Positions 1 to 15,100 of a DNA stretch of 64,000 nucleotides are shown in pieces. The DNA is from Gambelia wislizenii. Lineage: Eukaryota; Chordata; Lepidosauria; Squamata; Crotaphytidae. Location of the stretch: positions 98,594,001 to 98,658,000 of the forward strand of contig JAUMIR010000004.1 of the NCBI GenBank assembly GCA_030847615.1, read 5' to 3'. Below the pieces are notes generated by a model. The model was not told the origin of the DNA and ran no database searches. It saw only the letters and a program-made list of their open reading frames with translations. A program made the position numbers and the translations under genes. How positions within the stretch are numbered: position 1 is the stretch's first letter; each line of letters begins with the position of its first letter.

Positions 1-90
1 TAGGCTAGACATGCCAAAAAAAAGGGGGTCTGTTTGTGTATTTTTTTATTTATAAAAACAAGATGTCTTAAATGGTTTCCTATTACATAC

Positions 91-177
91 CATTATATTC
101 CTTTCGAATAAATCTTTCCAAACTTGCCAAAATCTGCTCTCGATTTTGTTGCTCTGAGAAAGGAGGTGACAATTCAT
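91..177 (-). CDS. TUT4: TUT4 coding exon 14 (codons 911-939), last exon inside window
   Basis: It has acceptor TGTTTAG and donor GTATGT and encodes DELSPPFSEQQNREQILASL then ERFIRKEYN. This is the helix directly before the catalytic GSS/DSD nucleotidyltransferase core. It leaves in phase 1; the next exon lies to the left of the window, and positions 1-90 are intron. Confidence 0.92.
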
Positions 178-3100
178 CTAAACAAATAAAAGTTAATTGA
201 GGCATTCAGCAATACCTAATAGTCAAATTCTAGATGGTACGGTTGCATTCTATAAACAAAAAATGTTGCTTCTAGATGACACCAATGCATTATGTTATGG
301 GGGCTAGTAAAACATTCAGTGAGATAAATATTAGCAGATACTTGAGTATCAGATAAAACCCCTGAAATAAAAAAGATCCTGCACAGTTCACAAAAGCAAC
401 CCTAGCCACCATAGCCAATGGTGGGGAAAGCTAAGAGTTCTACAACATCTGGAAGGCCACATAATTCCCACCCAACCTTGTAGTGAACAACAACAAAGAT
501 GTTCTAGTATCAGACACTGCCATAAGCAGAAATTCTCTTTTAGTGTGAGCAGAGTTCAGTTTCTGTTGTTAAAGTTTTAACAGGCAACTACCCACTTGGT
601 AAAAACAGCAAAAGTGTACTTACCAAAGCACCTTTTACACACTAGATCAAGTATTTCTCTAAATCTACTTGTCATTGGTGGTAGTGGTTTTAGATCAATT
701 TTCTTAAAATCTTCTGGGCAGTCATTTTTGGAATGGCCATCTCTTTTGCAGATACTGCATACTATTGTTGGAGGCTACAGCAGAAAACAACAACATTTTA
801 TATAAAAATTGTTTAAGTAAGCTGTGTTCCCCCCCCCTAAAGACAGCTGATGTGTTCCAGTGAAAAAGTATTGGATTCAAGTTCCAATTCAATTCACTAT
901 ACGGTTTGAGGAAGCTGCTACCTTCTCAAAGTTGCATACTTGTTAGATAATAGCATAATCACATTTTCCCAAAGTGGTCCCCAAGCCAGAAAACTATATA
1001 CAGGAAGCTTTAATTCATTCTCAGTTCCCTGTCTAGCTCAAGTGCAGCAACAACAAAAATGCCTAGTACTTCATACCTGCTACAGTCAACTGGCCCAACT
1101 CCAAAGCCAAATAAATGCTGGGGATGGGAGAGGGTGAGAAAAATCTACACTGAGGATTGATGGTGGAATGGAGAAAGGGCCCTATGTTATAGGAACCTTC
1201 AGAATAGTGCAGTGCATTTTTTGTACAACTAAACAGAGAAATCATGGTTGTGATGGATATACCAAGAAACAAAATGCCATGTGAGATATTTGGTGTTGAG
1301 AAAATAAACACAAGTCTTGGCAAGTTTGGTGCCTGGTGTTTCAACCTGAGTAGTTCTGATGATAGCAGAAAAGAAACAGCTTTAGAGCAAGATGCTGTTT
1401 CTTTGCTTCTGTAATGGGTATGTTAGGTCACCTTCAAAAACCTACAATTCGTTCCCATGTCCAAAATTTGAAGAAGATGGAAGTAATATTGAATTAATAT
1501 TTCTAAAATAAACCCTTTAAAGGTTATTGTAGAATCTGGATGACTAATGGGCACATGCATTTGGATGTCACAAGACATGATTCTACAATGTGCTTGTGCA
1601 TACTGGTCAATCACTCCCGCTGAAAATGGGATCAGCTAAACAAATCTACCAGACATAGTTTCTTTATTGCGACAGTCAACAGCAGCAGGAACAAGAACTC
1701 TGCTTTGTTTCTTCCATAACAAATCAAGAAAGATCCCAAAAAACAAACCATGACTTGTCTTCTTGAGAGAAAGACGAGCCAGCATCCTGGCTTCTGTCAT
1801 ATTCAGATATCACACAAAACAAAGCACAGATAGCCTGTAGTTTGTTCATATTACACTGCAAGTGCTAGCAGCTAAACAAACACACTGCTTGCTAAAGCTA
1901 AACCAGGGGCCTGTCTACGCTGCAGAAATACAGCAAGTTTGACACTACTTTATTCACCATAGTTCTATCCTATTGAATCCTGGTATTTGTAACTTGGTGA
2001 GGCTCCAGAGTTCTCTGATAGAAAAGACTAAATACCTCACAAAACTACAAATACCAGGATTCCACAGAATAGAAATATGAGGGGATAACATGGTGTCAAA
2101 CTGCACTCTAGACAGGCCCCGAGGTTTCTGCTGAAACTAGGCTTTATTATGGCCAGATGACTACACTTTTTATCTTGTGTTGTTGTTGTTGTTGTTGTGT
2201 GCTTTCAAGTTGTTTCTGACTTAGGGCAACCCTATCACAGAATTTTCTTGGCAAATTTATTCAGGGGAGGATTGCCATTGCCTTCCTCTGCAGCTGAGTG
2301 TGTGACTTGCCCAAGGTCACCCAGTAGGTTTCCATGGCGCTGCCTGGGGTCTGATGTTGGGAGAAACGTGGTATATAAATAAAGTGAGGATCAAGAAATA
2401 AATATGTATTAAAATGAAAATGAACTCTTAATTTTATGCCCATTCTTTAGTTTAGGGGTGGGGAACATGCAGCCCTCCAGATATAGTTGCAACTATCACC
2501 AGTTCTAGCCAGCACACACAATGGTAAGTGCCACTGGAAGTTGTAGTTCAATAACATATGGAGGGCCAACTAGTTGTTCCATATATCCTATTATCTTTGG
2601 GTATGTTATATTTTATTTCAGATACTGACAAAAGACAATTAAAAGTTTACATAATAAAAGTGTTGAGAATGCATTTATGAGCAGCTTAAGAGTTTTAATA
2701 ATGAAAATGACACTAGAGGATGTCAAAAGCAGATACAATACTATGAAATCCACCAAGCATCTTCCAAGGATAGTTAAGAGAAAGTAAACAAAATTATGAA
2801 GAATTTATCATCTACTTTTACAATAGAAGGGTAATGGTCTAGCAATCTGAATACGTTGGAATCAGAAAGATCCAAAGAGGAGTGCCAAATCAGTAGTGTG
2901 ATACGGAGTCAAAAGTTTGATACCTTCTGATGTAATGCCAGCATTTTTGTTTATGTCTATGACATGCCTTTATTCACTGAAAATTATTAAATATATGAGT
3001 TTTAGCTGATTCACCTGATGCTCCAGAGGAGTGATTAATTCTTTAGAACCTTTACCTTCATGGACGACTGTATGGACCTAGATGATGCCATAGTGTATGG

Positions 3101-6100
3101 ACTAAAAGATGCCATAGCGCACAAAGGCTTTCTCTATTGCATTTGTTGCTGGTTTAGAAATGAAAGCAGGCATTAAAGTGGGAAGAGACTTGAAAGATAT
3201 ATTTTATCAACCTTGAAAGCAGTTATTTCTGAAGTAGGGGGACAGTCCTTAGCCACAGCACTATAATGATTCCTTCATCAGAAAAAAGGAGAGGACACCA
3301 GTGCTCTGTTCAAGTCATTGAGGCCTTCTAAAATGCCTGGCTTTTGGAAGAAGCCTGGAAAGCAGTCATCTAGCTCATAAAGATCTGTACTTCAATGAAC
3401 TGGTGAGACTGTCTTGATAGAAAAGGACTGAAAGCTCCATGAATCCTGCATAAGGCAGATTTATTTTTCATATACTTGAACAAAATTGTTACAAGATCAT
3501 GAGTCAACAAGATGGTCTGGTCCATCATGGTGGGATGAAGCATTTAAAATCTTGAACTGTTAAGAACTCTGGATTCATCAGATTGATTCCAGCCTTGGGG
3601 AATGTTAAAGAAAACAATCACATGAAGGCATTATGGTCAAATGGCTAAAAGATTACAATATGCAGCTTCATTCTGGCAATGGAGTCAAAAAGACTAGCCT
3701 TATTTCATTTAATAAGCATCTGGGAGGAAAAAGTTAATGAAATAAGATTTTTGAAAATAAATATTTAAAGGACTTTTAAACTCATTTTACCTTTCCAGAA
3801 GTCAAAATAAATTTATCAAACACATAATGCATATCTTCTGTGGCGATTTCATCTTTAATGTCTTGAATTTCTCCTACTGCTTTGCAGTTGTGCGAGGTAG
3901 CTGACGTGCTAGTGCTTGAGCACATATTCTTTTGTGGATATTCCATTACTGAACTCTGTCTACTTTCAGTGTCAGATAATTCACTAACAGAATCTGAATC
4001 AAGGGACCTATGTTCACTAAAAACACAATTTTCTTCAGTTGTAGGCTCTTTATCATCCTTTGCCTTAAGTGACTTGAGTTCTAATTCACAGCATTCATTA
4101 CCAACAGTTTTCTCTCTGTTGTCACAGTTTGCATTTAGAGTTTCTGGTGTTTTTACCAGCAAGCTTTTTAAGTTCTCAGAAGTACATCTCCTGGATGTAA
4201 GTTCCATTTTGCTACATTCATTTAACTCACACTCTTGTATATTACATGCACAGCCTGCACTCTGCTTCTCTGTAATGTTAGTCTGCTGTGGAAGACAACA
4301 ATTGGCTGCAGGTTCTCCAGGTTTTTTGCTACCCATTTTTCCCTTTTCTTTTTTCTTGCTGTCTGGTTTGGGCTTACTCCCATCTTTATTCTGTGGACAT
4401 GCAAAATATTTATATGCTGTCCTGAACCTCTCAAGTATGTACTCAAACACCATCTGGCTGTTCAGGCTCCGTGCAACATTTCTTTTTAGTGCAAAAGGAT
4501 CTAGAAAAAATAACACAGACCAGTTTTAAGTTTCCTTATTTTCAGTTAGGGCCTTCAAATGTGGTATCAAACTATTTTAAACTGAACAGGTTAGTATATA
4601 ACTAAAGAAAACATACTGTAATTCAGTACACCTTTTTAGCAAGGTTTTTTTTAAAAAAGTCATTATTTTTAATACAACTATTTTAAAAAGCCCTGCAAAT
4701 GGCAGCTGCCATCTTGAAAGATGTATGCCTTTATATGTAAACAAAAACACTCAATTTTTCTTCTCAAATAATTCTTATTGTGACACTAGGACTGCATTAT
4801 CTATTCTTTTTTCCTTCAGGACTATAATTTGCCACATATTCAAACATAACTTAAAATCAAACCTTCAGTTTCCCTTATCAGACAATGGTCATCATTTTAA
4901 ATGATACAAATCCTATACCATTATCCATAGATTTTATACACATGCACACACATACACACCCCTATCTTCATTTGTATATACATCTTTTTATTCAAAGGCT
5001 GAATGCTAGTTTAACAAATAAAAAACAAGTCTGTCATTTCCATTCCTGTAACTACTGAACAGCCATTTTTTCCTCTTATCAGCTGTCCCACATTTGTTTT
5101 ATTTGTGAAGACAATGAAGTAACAGTAAATCTGGTATTTTGGCGTAAGAGTACAAAGAAAGTGGAACAGCATGTTTCTTGCCACATTAATGTGTCATTAT
5201 TTACAGTTCAAGACCAACAACTTAAGCCCATTGCTTCTCTAGAGAAATACTGTACTGAATTTTATTTATTTAATTTATACCCACTTTTCTCCCATATGGG
5301 ACTCAAAGAGGTTTACACAGTACGCTAAAAAAGAATAGCTAAAACAATTAGCAATACCAAAATTTTAAAAGCATTAAACAACAATCCATTTAAAAACATT
5401 TAGAACAGTTAAAAACATGTTAAAACTTATTACATATTAAGAACCAGAAGGCCTGGTTAAATAAGAAGGCTCTTGCCTGCTAGCAAAAAGAGAGCAGAGG
5501 GCAACCGAGCCTCCTTTGGGAAAGAGTTCCATAGCCTGGGAGCAGCCATTAAAAAGGCTTTCTCCTGAGTCCTCACCGGACATATCTGTGATGGTGGTGG
5601 GACCATGAGAAAGCCCTCTCCTGAACACGTTAAAATTCAGGCAGGCTCATATAGGGAGATACAGTGTTTCAGACTGTCTGGAACCTAAGCCATATATAGC
5701 TACTAAACTAGATATGTTTCAATATAAATCCAAGTATGCTTTTAAATTCATGTTCTCAAAAATTATGGGCAGATAAGTGTTAGGCAACAAGGCCATGTAA
5801 ATGAGGCATACAATGAAAATCTGTAGTGTCTGCTATTTGGGGCAATGCAGCATAAGACAGTATAAAATATAACCAGAAATAAATGCAAAGTTATACAAAT
5901 TATAGATATACACGAAGTTATAAGTAAGGCAAAGGTAAAGTCTCCCCAAAGCATTATCTTGAAACACAGTTTCCCTCACCTTCAATGGCTATTCGCCTTT
6001 TAGGCCAGATTTTGTTCTCTCTGGTTAAAAGTTCTTGTACCCGTATGCTGATAACATATTCTTCCAAAGCAAATTCCAGTGTATAAAACTTCAACAATTC

Positions 6101-9100
6101 TAGCCACAGATGTCCCAATGATATCTGGTGTGGTATTTCCAATGCTAAAGGGGACTGAAAGATACAGAAAAGGGAAACAGAATTTTTCATTTGTCATTAA
6201 ATTGTATTATTTCAAGAAGAAATTCAAGAAAGGTCAATTTTCACGTAAAGAGAATCACTTACACAGCCATTTTTCTCCTTTGCATTATGCTGAGTGTCTG
6301 TTTCTATGGCTGATGCGCTTTTGCTACCTCTGTGCTGTTCACCTTTAGCTTTTTCTTCTGCGGCACTCACGTTTTTCCCTCCTCCACTGTTTGATGGTTT
6401 GTACTCCCACACTACAAACTTTTCATCTTTTATACCTTTCAGCTGGTAGTCATCAGCTTTCTTAGAATCAAAGCCTTCAATCTGAAGAAACACAACAAAA
6501 AGTCTTTCAATGAACAAGATGAGGGTTAAATCCAATGTGATACTGACACACATCACAAAACTTACTTACTTCCCCCTCCCCATCCAGTCCCAAGAAGCTG
6601 TCCAAAAAATGATAATGGGGGGTTTCCCTGCTTCCCCCTGCAAGATTAGGCTGGGGGTACTGAGAGGCCGCAACACTTCCCCCCACCACCGTGATTCTGC
6701 TGTTGTATGACTAGACATACAGCACTTGATACAGACCAAAGAAATTGAGACATATAAGTATTTATTTTATACCATAGCTTGCTTCCAGAAATAAACTCCC
6801 AGTAGAAATTTAAAAACAATTTTATGGCCAATAGATTTTTTTTATCTTCTCCTCTGGGTCTTGCCTGTTTCTTGTAACCCAGATTTTTCTATTATAATTT
6901 TAAAAACTTACCCAGCTGCCTAAATATGAAGGTAGTATGCGTGGTTCTCTTTGTTGAAGGAAAAATATAACCATTAAGGCAAAGGAATATGAAGGGATGC
7001 CACCTTCAGCTTGGCAGTCAATATGGCACAACTACAAAGTAGGAGACAAAAGGTCTTAGCTCCATGATATACTTCTTTTTTAAAAAAGCAAAACTTAATA
7101 TACCCTTGAGTTGAGCCAGCATTTCCTAGTAATAGAATAAAGTCTACATAAACCAGAGCATAGTCTCAAGATACATACTGTCACAAACCTCTTGAAACTA
7201 GGCAGGACTAACTCCAGACAGGAATGCCTAGATGGGAGACCATACCTGACAACCCCATGTGATATACTCTTAATTCCATGATGGAAGAAAGCCAAGATAT
7301 AAATTCATATATAGAGAGCCCCCCCCCCGTTATCTGTAAACCAATCTGCCAGAGATAACCTGTGCTAGACTTTAATATTGTTTTTATTATTAGTGGGTTT
7401 TTAAGTTGCTTCAATTGATTTTTAATAATTAATTTGATTTGTATTTTAATATATATATAATTTATTGCATTTTTATCATACTCTTTTTAGCTATGGAAAT
7501 CACCTTGGCCTGGGAGAAAGGTGGAATAAAAATCAAATAAACAATTAAATAAATAGCCTACATCCAACTGTTCACCCAAACTATAGTAAACTCAACTTAA
7601 ACTTGCAAGTTCCATTGGTCCAATGGGTCTGCACCAGCTGGAACGAACAACTGGATTTAGCACAATATAATAATTAATACACACAGCCATATAATTAATG
7701 CTCACTTATTTAAATAGCTGAGGAGACATTTAAGCACTTGGCTAGAGAAGAGCCTGGACAAAAGAATGTGTTGTTTACATAAATAAGGGTTACATGAAAG
7801 ACTCCCACTAAATCCAGATATTCACACGATTTTGTTAAGACAGACATCAGAGCTAAGAAACACACCTGTGCATGCAATAAGCATGCACACACTGTTGCAT
7901 GGCTAGTTTGTAAGTGACATCCCCAAATGGAATACAGACCTCTTTCCCAGACTATAAACCAGAATCTGGAAAAAAATTCTAATCATCACATCACTATGTT
8001 ATTCTATTATCATTTGTGATTTTCCATCAGTTCAGTATTGGGGTTTAGGAAACTAGCTTATCTTTTGTATCTTTTAATATACAAACTTCCCTCTTCCCTC
8101 TTCTGTACCTACAGTATATGAGTAAACTCTTAAGTAATTTACACAGACAAAAGATGAACCAGAATGGACCAGGACTCCCAAGATTCCTCTCTGCTCATCC
8201 ATAGTAACATAGTGTACATAACAGAGCTTTCCCGAGTTCCATTCTAACAACAGTTTCTTGCACTGTATTGGAGGCCATTCCAAGTGGTCCTCTGAGAGTC
8301 TTTCAGGAAGAGCAAGGAGCTTCAGTGGAGAAGCCTCAATGCACACCCAAAAGGCTCAATGTGTGCATGGAAGCATTGTATTCAGTCTTTTGGATTTCAT
8401 CCAAATACTCTATACTTTCTATTTCAGAAAAGATATAGCATTTAAAGAGGAAGATATACTGAAAAAGGCTTTTCTTTATACTACATAGAGGCCTAAATAA
8501 CCTAAGAGCACCAGATCCTGTGATCTTGGAAGCTAAGCAGGGTCAGCCCTGGTTAATACTTGGATGGGAGACTGCCAGGGAATACCAGGTGCTGTAGGCT
8601 ATGCTTCAGAGGACGGAACTGGCAAAACCACCTCTGAGAATTCGTTGCCTAAGAAACCCCTGTGTAATTCATGGGGTCACCAAAAGTAGACAGATGACTT
8701 GAAAGCACATGCATATATGCAGTAGGCCCTCCAGAAGCATATGTATTCAGTTCTGGGAACCCCACACACAGATGCCAAAAAAAGTAGATGGTCAAGCCCC
8801 ATATTACCCAATGGCAGCAACATGAACATCACCACTCATGAATAATATAGGGCATAGTGATCTGTCAAAAGTCCAATCTGCAAATCAGAAGCCCGCTGAT
8901 ATGGGCCTGCCACTATAGATACATACATTATACTATATATAATATAACAAGTTGTGCAATTGTTGTCAAACCCTTATTGTATTTAAACATGTAAATATTA
9001 ATATATATAATACGTTACTGCATTTATATATTCATATATGTGTTTATTTTAAAAACTTACCCTAGCCCAGTAGCGAAAAGCCAACACCAAAGGAACAAGG

Positions 9101-12100
9101 ACTGGCTCTAGTTTTCCAAGTGCAGCTAGTAGGTCAGTTGTAAGGCAGGCCACATCATTTCCAGCACTTACTTTGCAAATTAAACCACTGACATTGAAGG
9201 AAATTTTAAGACAAATTGTAAGTCACATCACTGTCTTCTAGTAAGTGAAAACTGAACAAAACTTAACAAAGAACATGTAGTTTTCCCCATATAAGCAGCT
9301 TGCACTGCTTTCTTTACACATGTTGATTTCTTCCCCCAGATACTGCACCTTATTAAGCTATAGTCAAACATTACTCATTTCATTTTTTTCAACATGGAGG
9401 AAGGACATGCCTAGCTCTAACCCCTCCTGGTTATCACTTTCCTCAGATGGGAAGTGAGGTGTCTGAAAGAGGTTCCTGTTTGAGTAAGCAAAAACTCTAG
9501 AAAATCAAGGCTTTATATTGAAAGTCCCCATGTGAAAAGGAAGCTCTCCACTTCAAATGGATCCATTTCCAAGTAAAAAAACAATGACAGAGTGGCTTGG
9601 TGGCCAGCCACTCAAGGTGACCAACGCCTCAACCCAGCTTTACTTTATTAAGCATTTTGAAGTTTTAATGATTCAATGATTACAAATATGCTCAAATCTC
9701 TCTCACTGAAATCAATGGGACTTAAAAGTGCTTAGTATTTTAGCTGGACTCTACTGGGCCTAAATACCCTTAAAGGCACTAGATCCCCTCTTATTTTGGA
9801 AGCTAAGCAGGGTCGACCCTAGCGAGGACTTGGATGGGAGACAGCCAGTGAATACCAGGTGCTATAGGCTGTACTTTAGAGGAAGGAATTGGGCAAAACC
9901 ACCTCTGAGTCTTCCTTGCCTAAGAAAACCGTATGAAACTCATGGGGTCGCCGTAAGTTGACAGGTAACATGAAGGCACATATACGAAAACTGCTTTGCT
10001 AAGATCTTCCTATTCCATCAGAAACTAAGGAAATAAGCCTTAAAGCTAGCTCCAAAGTAAAGAACTGTGTTTCATCCTTTGTAATCTAAAATGGGTTGTA
10101 AAAAAAAAACAAAAATAAGGTGGTATCTTGTCACCATTATATTTCACATGAACGTACAAAACAAAACACACAAACCTTTTAATATCTTTACAAAAAACAA
10201 CAGGAACTTTGGCATGGAAATCTGATTCCACATCAGAGTAAGAAGCTGAAGAAGGAGAAAAACAGTACATCAGGAAACAGAAATATCTTCCATAGTTCTG
10301 CCAATCCATCTAGTTAATTTAACAGGACACAAGCATACCATGTCACATCCATTTCTGCTCCAAGCATCAATCAGAATATGGAGCAAGAAAATGAAAACAA
10401 AACAAAACAAGAAAACTTACCATTGTTTTTCAAAATATCAAGCACTTGTATCAGAACATCTGGATGACTCATCTAAACAACGAACAAGAAGGTTGTTTTA
10501 CACTTATCTTGATCAAAGTAAACAGATAACAGAACACAATCCAGACCTGCACAGTGAGCAGAGTAGTCTTCTGCATGTAAAAACAGTATCTACAGAGCCA
10601 GATGCACTTGCCTCTGGAACCTGAGTCCAGTCCCAGGTGCTGTGCACATTTAAGGGTTTCTTTCCCCCATGACCAGGCATGGGAGATAGAAACAAAGTAC
10701 CTAGAACCCTAGGGTGAGTTTGAGTTTGGCCAAGTATACCAGCTACTCCTGTCTGAAGCATGCTTATAGGCACACTGTCTCACACCCTCAGGGCGTAAAG
10801 GGAACTGTAAGGCACCAGGATGGTAGACCTCCTTCCTTCTACAACCTTGACCTGGTTACCAGATTTGATGCAGCTGTTTAACTCCTAGTATTCTGGTTCT
10901 GTCCTGTTCCCTTTAAATCCTCAGAATGGTACATGGGGGGGAGGGGGTGCAAACTGCTCAGCAAAGCTAACAGAACATCCTTTCAATCCTGGAAACCTAC
11001 AGCAGTTGTGATGTTATTCATATGCAAACAATCTGTTGGCAGTCACCCTCTCTTCTTCATGCAAAGACTGGATCAGGCCTTTCATCAGACAAATTGTCAG
11101 TGTCAGATCAAATCAGCCCATCCCACTTCTTTTACATCTTCTGTCAAAGTCCATGAATACCTCAAAACATTTCCTAGATTTCTACAAATTCACGTATTTG
11201 TAAAAACCTCCAAAACAATAGCCATGTTGGTCTTTCACAACACAAGGAAAAAAACATCTTGAAGCACCTTGAAAGGCAGAAAATTTAATATGGCACAAAC
11301 ATTCATAAACTAGAGTCTATCATATACAGTTGTCCCCTCACATTCACTGGGGTTTGGTTCCAGGACCCTCCATGAATACCCAAATCCGTGAATACTCAAA
11401 TCCCATTATATGCAATGGCATAGCAAAATGGTGTCCCTTATACAAGATGACAAAATCAAAGTTTGCTTTTTGGATTTTTTTAAAGAATATTTTCAAGCCG
11501 TGAATACTTAAATCCATGAATGCCAAATCCGTGAATGTGGAGGGACAACTGTACATGATTATGCCTAAATACTCTAAAGGCACCGGATCCCGTCTGGTCT
11601 TGGAAGACAAGCATGTTCAGTTCTGCTTTGTGCTTAGATGGGAGACCACCAATGAATACCAGGTGCTGCAGGCTGTATTTCAGAGGAAGGAACTGGCAAA
11701 ACCACCTCTGAGTATTCCTTGCCAAGAAAACCCTAGGAAATTCATGGGGTCGCCGTAAGTCAACAGGCAACTTGAAGGCACATACACACAAACATCAGAT
11801 ACATGACATGTGGACTCTTCTTATTCTTTCTCATTTTTTGACAAATGCACACCTCCACCCTAAAGACAATTTCTCAGATGTAAGCTTCAGCTGTTCCAAC
11901 AGAACATACAGTATTTCCAAGTCAGAATGCTTTGTATTACAGTATCCTTTCCTTCTATCATCTTATATGTAACTTAAGCATACAAATTATCATATCTTTT
12001 TTCCTATCTATATATGAGATAAACACTTGTTTTAACGAGAAGCTTTGGCAGTCTTATTATTAATTACTCTGAGGTAAGCAGACTGGACTGAAATAAACTG

Positions 12101-15100
12101 TTCACACTTATTTATAACAGTTTCTGGTGGAACACTCTAAGAATGCTTACTTGGGGCTTGTCTACACCAGCAAAAAAAATGCATTCACCCCAAATCCAGT
12201 GCTGGCAATACAGAAAACATACAGCTACTGTCAGGGAAGATTTGCATTTTTTGGTAGGGGGGGGTCACTAACCTGATTTTGCTCTGAACCAAGCAAAGTC
12301 AGAGAAAACCCTTGGGCTTCCTGGAAATTCCACAGTTACCTTAGGGTCTTTTGCTGTCTGCACAGCTGGAACAGGTCTGATTCAGCCTGATCCAGTTACC
12401 TACACACAAATACAGCAACACACAGAAATGCAGCCGAAGAGGATTGATCCCCATTGGAGCTGCCACTGTTCCTCCTTCACCACCCAGGAGTTCAATGGAA
12501 AGCCTGCCCAGTGTGCCATCACTTCTGCTGAGGTCAGAACGGGATGCCCTTGTGAACAACGAGGGGGTTGAGCGACCCCCCTCCTTGTTGATCACATGTC
12601 CGGACGCCTGTTCTGATCTCAGCAGAAGCAATGGTGCACCAGGCGAGCTTTTCATGGAGCTCCTTGGAATCGGTGACTCCAAAAACAGGGGGCGAGCCAG
12701 TCACGCTGATGGAAACAACAGCTGTAGTACTGGATTTGGACTGGTGCATGTGGCCACCATTGTGGTCCATCTGGGGCCTGTCTGGAGCGTAAAGTGGATT
12801 TAAGCAGTCAATGTAGACAAGCCCTTAGTGAAATTACAGGTCAAGAACCTCACAGGTGATATAAAAATCTTTATTATTAAGAGGTGGAATCTTTAAGACC
12901 ACAGATATAAAATGTTTCTGTTTGTATAACATCATTGGTATCTCCTCAACTTACCGTGGAGGGAAATTTTATATCAATATTAACATCACTGGTTTTAAAA
13001 GCAAATCTAGTTAGGCAGGATCCATACATCCTCAATGAACATTCTGAAAGTAAACAAAGAATTCTGTAATTCTGTGGCTCTCATAACTTTTTTTATTACT
13101 CTGATGACAGGTAACATAGCTTCAGTCTTAAAGCAAACAAATTAAACCTGAGGACATTATACTACATACAAATGGATTATTTTCCTTTCCAGTTATAAAG
13201 TATTGATGGTTAGAAAAGCAGAAATCAAGTAGTTTGTTTGTATTAGTGAACAATGGTGTAAAATGATTCAGCATGAATTCACTTGCCTTTGTAGGTCAGC
13301 TTCATACTTCAGAAATACAACTGACACAGATACAGGCTTATTCTATGCTGTTTCTCTTCAATAAAAATAGAATTCTCTCAGAACTAAATATTAGCACTAT
13401 GTGTAAGTATGGAACTATACAAAAAATGTACATAAGGTGTCAGAAATAGTGTCACAATCCTGAATGCAACTGTTCAGCGACTTGTATGTAGGGACAAAGA
13501 GAACTATTACAATAATCAATGTGAAAAAAATAGATGAAGACAACAAAAAAGACAAAAGAGACCTCTTCCACAAAAGATCTGAGAAATCTAAGGGAAATTT
13601 AAACCAAGAGTAGGGTTGCTATATGATCAACAGGGGAACACACTATTATGATCAAGACAAAATAAAAATATAATAGAAGCAATACACTGAAGAACTATAT
13701 AAAAGAGATGAACAGATGACAGAAACCTCAGAAGGAGGAAGCTTTCGACAATGAACATACAATGTTAGAAAGTAAAACTCAAGCTGCTCTCAAAGCACTA
13801 GGGGGAAATAAATGACCAGGAACAGTGGCATACAAATAGAACCATTGCAAGCTACAGAGACAGAATCTCGTTGGGGTTTTTTTGGGCTGTGAGGCTGTGT
13901 TATTTTAGATTACTCGCTTTTAATTTATATTTGTTTAATATCTTTTTATGGGGGAGGGTGGGGGTGGGTGGTGTTTTGGGATTTTTATTGTATTGTATTT
14001 TAATTTCTGTAAGCCACCCCGATTGTTTTAACAGAGGGGCGGGGTATAAATAATAATAATTATTATTATTATTATTATTAATTATTACTAGCAGAAAATT
14101 GACAAGATTTTGAATGGCTATTATTTAAAGTTAAGGGGAAAAGTGCAAAAGCACTAAATATTAAGTAAACAAAAATAATGATCATAGATTATTTATGTAA
14201 TTTATAAATAGATTAAGATTTTCAAATAGCTAAAGATTTTCTATACCTTGGGTCATGATGGAATGCCTTCTGCAACTCCACCATGGAGCCAGATCTCATC
14301 TGCAAGAACTACATTTCCCATCATCTGTAAATTTTCATTTCTTGCTTCCCAGACAAAAGGTAATACAAAGGGTGGACCCTCATTTGCTAAACATGACATC
14401 ACATCACCTGACTGGAGAATCAATCAGATTTGGCTAATGGAGTTTTGAGTTTTCTGCAGTCCTTTGTCTGAGACACATGGTTTTGGGGGGTCTCAAGAAG
14501 CAGACCACACATGGCTGAGGAGTGATTAAGAACAGCTACAAGGGATACCATGAAGTCTGGGGGAGCAGACTTCAGATATGACTCTGAATTCCATCATCAG
14601 AGACTGATAACATAGACTTCATAAAATGTGAGTTAGGATCTTCTTAGCTTAGGAGACTATGTCTCGCTAGAAGCGTGTTCGTTTTGTGATTTATTTTAAT
14701 CCTCTGACTGAATGCTATTCTATGTAACCTTTAAGCTAGGGACCTGGAGGGAAGGCTTTCTCTCCATTATACTATTTCTGCTAACTGTTTAATTGCTTGA
14801 ACTAGAAATAAAGCTTTTTCTGTTTTCCTACTAAAGTCCACATACACATGCTTTGGCTTGGGCAAGCTACCTTGATCCTCTCAGTGATAGAGAAGGGGGA
14901 TTGGTGATACTTTAGCAGGACGGGTAGTTCCACGGATTAATCAGAACCCTGCACAGCTTCCTGTTGCTCTGTGTGGAAAGGGGAGAGACTCAGCGGGTGG
15001 TGGCAGATACATACTGAAGGGAAACCTAATTCTAAGGGATTTCCAGGCTAGAAGAATACCTCAGCTTTGGGCCTCCAAAATGGCAGCTCTGGGGTTTCTC

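Larger units (their letters stand above)
792..3780. other. TUT4 intron between coding exons 12 and 13
   Basis: This intron contains two palindromic MITEs (1906-2120, 2453-2585) and a reverse Sauria SINE (2176-2355). The remainder is AT-rich without recognisable genes; ORFs at 940-1344 and 1423-1614 have no coding signature. Confidence 0.6.

Noticed and set aside
3882..4529. 215-codon plus-strand ORF
   Set aside because: It is antisense to TUT4 coding exon 12 and is explained by that exon's composition.
8486..8610. Possible 5S rRNA gene
   Set aside because: The 5S-like head is diverged and fused to a SINE tail, with two similar copies nearby; it is a retroposon and not a functional rRNA gene.
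12341..12803. Overlapping ORFs of 113 and 119 codons on opposite strands
   Set aside because: They arise from a palindromic DNA element; the two peptides are near copies because the DNA is self-complementary.
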